In this document: in pieces, positions 63,401 through 64,000 of the stretch
Layout: the number at the start of each line of letters is the position of its first letter
Numbering within the stretch: position 1 is the first letter of the stretch
Assembly: GCA_964019425.1 (NCBI GenBank)
Contig: OZ025827.1
Location: 310,001 to 374,000 of the forward strand
Reading direction: 5' to 3'
Origin: Flectonema sp. DT1601
Lineage: Eukaryota > Euglenozoa > Diplonemea > Diplonemida > Diplonemidae
Length of the DNA stretch: 64,000 nucleotides
Made by a program: the position numbers and the translations under genes
The notes under the pieces: model-generated
The model's input: the letters and a program-made list of their open reading frames with translations, nothing else
What the model was told of the DNA's origin: nothing
Database searches by the model: none

Positions 63401-64000
63401 ATTACCCAACGTGTCTAAGAAAATTATTAAAGATCCGCTTCCGAATTCATCAGTGTCTTCGTCTATGACTGTTGCTGCTTTACAAAATTGTAATTTCGGA
63501 AGTGTAAAAGTTTTTATGAAGTCTGAAGATAAATTCTGATATGAAAAAGCATAAACAAGATTAGCCGCAACCACATGCATCTCTGTTGGCTCGTCTACGT
63601 TAATCACGGTGACATTAATATGTTGAATTGATTGGACTGTCGGTGGTTCTCGTTCCCATTTGAACTCTCGTTTTTTCTTTTTATTATCTGCTGATCGCTG
63701 GGTTTGTTGTTTACATAATTTCAAACTGTCGACGGAATTGCAAACGAATGCCGCTTCGAGTGTTCGACGAGGCCTTGTTGGGTTCGACGAGTCGTTTCTG
63801 TAGCACATTGACCGGAGAAGCTTCTCTGCAGTCGCCCACGTTGCATTTTCCGACAACATGATCACTACTAAATAATCACATACTGGTGGCTTTGCTCTGT
63901 TGTTGTACCATAGTTTTGTTGCTGGTGTAGATGTTGTACCAAGGTTACCTGATTTTAGGTATCCAAGAATCTGACCACCGTGTGAGATCGCATAAGTGTT
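60488..64000 (-). CDS. Large repetitive beta-sandwich protein, extracellular type (5' partial)
   Basis: The frame is open from the stop at 60488 to the right window edge (1170 residues), so the N-terminus lies beyond. No intron is needed within the window. It consists of repeated beta-strand-rich modules of about 130-160 residues. Each holds an amphipathic helix-turn of the type AEKLLRSMCYRNDSSNPT, CLLHTLTYFSDP, ILRKVTYTHTTRNP, HILRCITVSFASPGEY or FIKSILFTPIKTLPEV, preceded by an LxF/VxF strand. This 'LL+SITYRNTS.NPT' turn is familiar from large adhesin/cadherin-like bacterial and protist surface proteins. Cys are frequent, with no catalytic motif and no C-terminal membrane anchor in the window. 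A secreted or surface role is likely. The function and the true start are unknown. Confidence 0.7.
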   Translation of the reverse strand, partial: NTYAISHGGQILGYLKSGNLGTTSTPATKLWYNNRAKPPVCDYLVVIMLSENATWATAEKLLRSMCYRNDSSNPTRPRRTLEAAFVCNSVDSLKLCKQQTQRSADNKKKKREFKWEREPPTVQSIQHINVTVINVDEPTEMHVVAANLVYAFSYQNLSSDFIKTFTLPKLQFCKAATVIDEDTDEFGSGSLIIFLDTLGNGECLDLDPTLSPDIEIENTTTQSNGVDVSQAYIRYKGRRIALLAQQPEVISFDFNGFVSCITAVECLLHTLTYFSDPKYVCIPGLRGITIELKVGDMDVLCNRINVSVKLPHLLLPPSIQQLVFEEGSAPLALAVFQVQHDPFPISLIHLSMTVGAEKGDILSLKDYVGSPEVVPWDKEFNGIPSNITSTVLLVSGIYLLQTSVESELFLYVSNPCSCEVIKQILRKVTYTHTTRNPRLLDKIVTVVTTEISCSMIPTKSATAMRIKVLPIDDETELRNISDCVACQQSVADYEGNCLLPNAIVFDPDTESFQGGHISIEADSLAVSFDILSPTLQYQHYHNSLNNSLTDPAIADSYIDNPIPQVRLGAIVRKEEDGSIWLHESFSDYEKWWDSRCSDSILVGWIGAEPFGKRAKYSLSSSFVIVLSSQCDVPRDIAEHILRCITVSFASPGEYAMLIRMNADAVPQNEARHQLKYEVSPPILIGGTRSLPNIVESKQDAHSELQHLFAGATVSHNSFQEISCGGCLEVSLAPVPVGVPNQLCIRLLTVDESTTSTLVITSANELFVSKKYIGKVSDGSKSNLTITFDGNYQKDRDKIDSKSMQMIIKAICFKTEQSIDGVATAVLTLSNHPNQSNTRKPCISSLIYTNNVKVPFSVKNIPVHVSGGFGGSPTFILPQFVLNSQNYSKCVVEVSSLLPHSVEILLNDIPASQCIDIVTEHSSGFRVTFNTSPEKDIIQAIVRGARLASSSHGRYPVEICIKLNIDSTPSDESKNDELISYRRIVWVTVTPPLLSISKCLGRVTACKSGKAYLLFQNPIIDLPSKKKSLRGHTLVLEAAAFDELGSLRRCIGGKSDVSQLPADVFQFSKNIIHNTKSDEVSVSGVAVGKIQKSIGRLILTFDTRKEVVTPSLAEEFIKSILFTPIKTLPEVAIRISIHEGKDTSRMMGGVIVTGTLVDKPGRLIPFSLLPA

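Overview
This window is nuclear DNA of a unicellular eukaryote (protist) that I cannot place more precisely. It uses the standard code. It encodes RNA polymerase II subunit RPB9, proteasome subunit RPN12, an exportin, an ER mannosidase and a PTB-like splicing protein. About 21 GT-AG introns can be placed by reading-frame and phase agreement; most are 61-98 nt and many have a GTATGT-like donor. Intergenic DNA is crowded with poly-T/poly-A tracts, up to 39 nt long. All of the roughly 24 host protein genes lie on the minus strand. In most of them a pyrimidine-AG 3' splice acceptor sits just upstream of the start codon, which suggests 5'-leader splicing and possibly spliced-leader trans-splicing.

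Layout by increasing coordinate (all host genes minus strand): a repeat protein with a C-terminal F5/8-like domain (0.2-3.9 kb); a STE/MAPKK-like kinase (4.2-5.2); a T-rich desert (5.2-7.6); a PTB/hnRNP-L-like two-RRM protein with three introns (7.6-8.7); a coiled-coil protein (9.0-11.6); RPB9 (11.9-12.3); a second desert (12.3-14.0); a His/Gln-rich DHH phosphoesterase (14.0-16.4); a type II membrane PC-esterase/NXPE-like protein (16.7-17.8) next to a GT13-like type II membrane protein (18.2-19.3); an exportin-5-like receptor (19.6-22.9); a helical-repeat protein (23.1-24.2); two adjacent thyroglobulin type-1 repeat proteins (25.5-31.0); a TFIIS-M-like protein (31.3-32.0); an unrecognised Gln-rich protein (32.4-34.1); RPN12 (34.6-35.7); and a small PDZ-like protein (35.9-36.5).

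From 36.5 to 39.4 kb the sequence is accessory: an inverted repeat, a plus-strand retroelement RNase H piece, a plus-strand fossil cysteine-protease ORF of virus-like or transposon type, C/G hairpin runs, and a plus-strand tRNA-like locus. The tRNA-like locus lies inside what appears to be the last intron of a very large gene (38.5-48.7 kb). That gene encodes a protein of about 3067 residues with a sacsin/NOV-type HATPase, a PDZ-like segment, a CCHC zinc knuckle and a DUF3883 domain. Beyond it lie a NEK-like kinase (49.4-50.2), a fossil capsid-like fragment (50.4-50.8), a Tudor/EF-hand protein (51.0-52.6), an amidoligase-type enzyme (53.7-54.6), an unrecognised three-exon gene (55.2-56.1), a ubiquitin-like/ankyrin protein (56.4-57.3), a GH47 mannosidase (57.6-59.8), a small Cys-rich secreted protein (59.9-60.2) and a large repetitive extracellular-type protein that runs off the right edge (60.5-64.0).

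There is no single pathway. A secretory/cell-surface theme recurs (mannosidase, GT13-like, NXPE-like, thyroglobulin repeats, the 60-64 kb protein), alongside housekeeping genes. The strongest leads for novelty are the one-strand layout with pre-ATG splice acceptors, the giant HATPase/DUF3883 fusion, the tRNA-like locus in its intron, and the recently duplicated thyroglobulin array.
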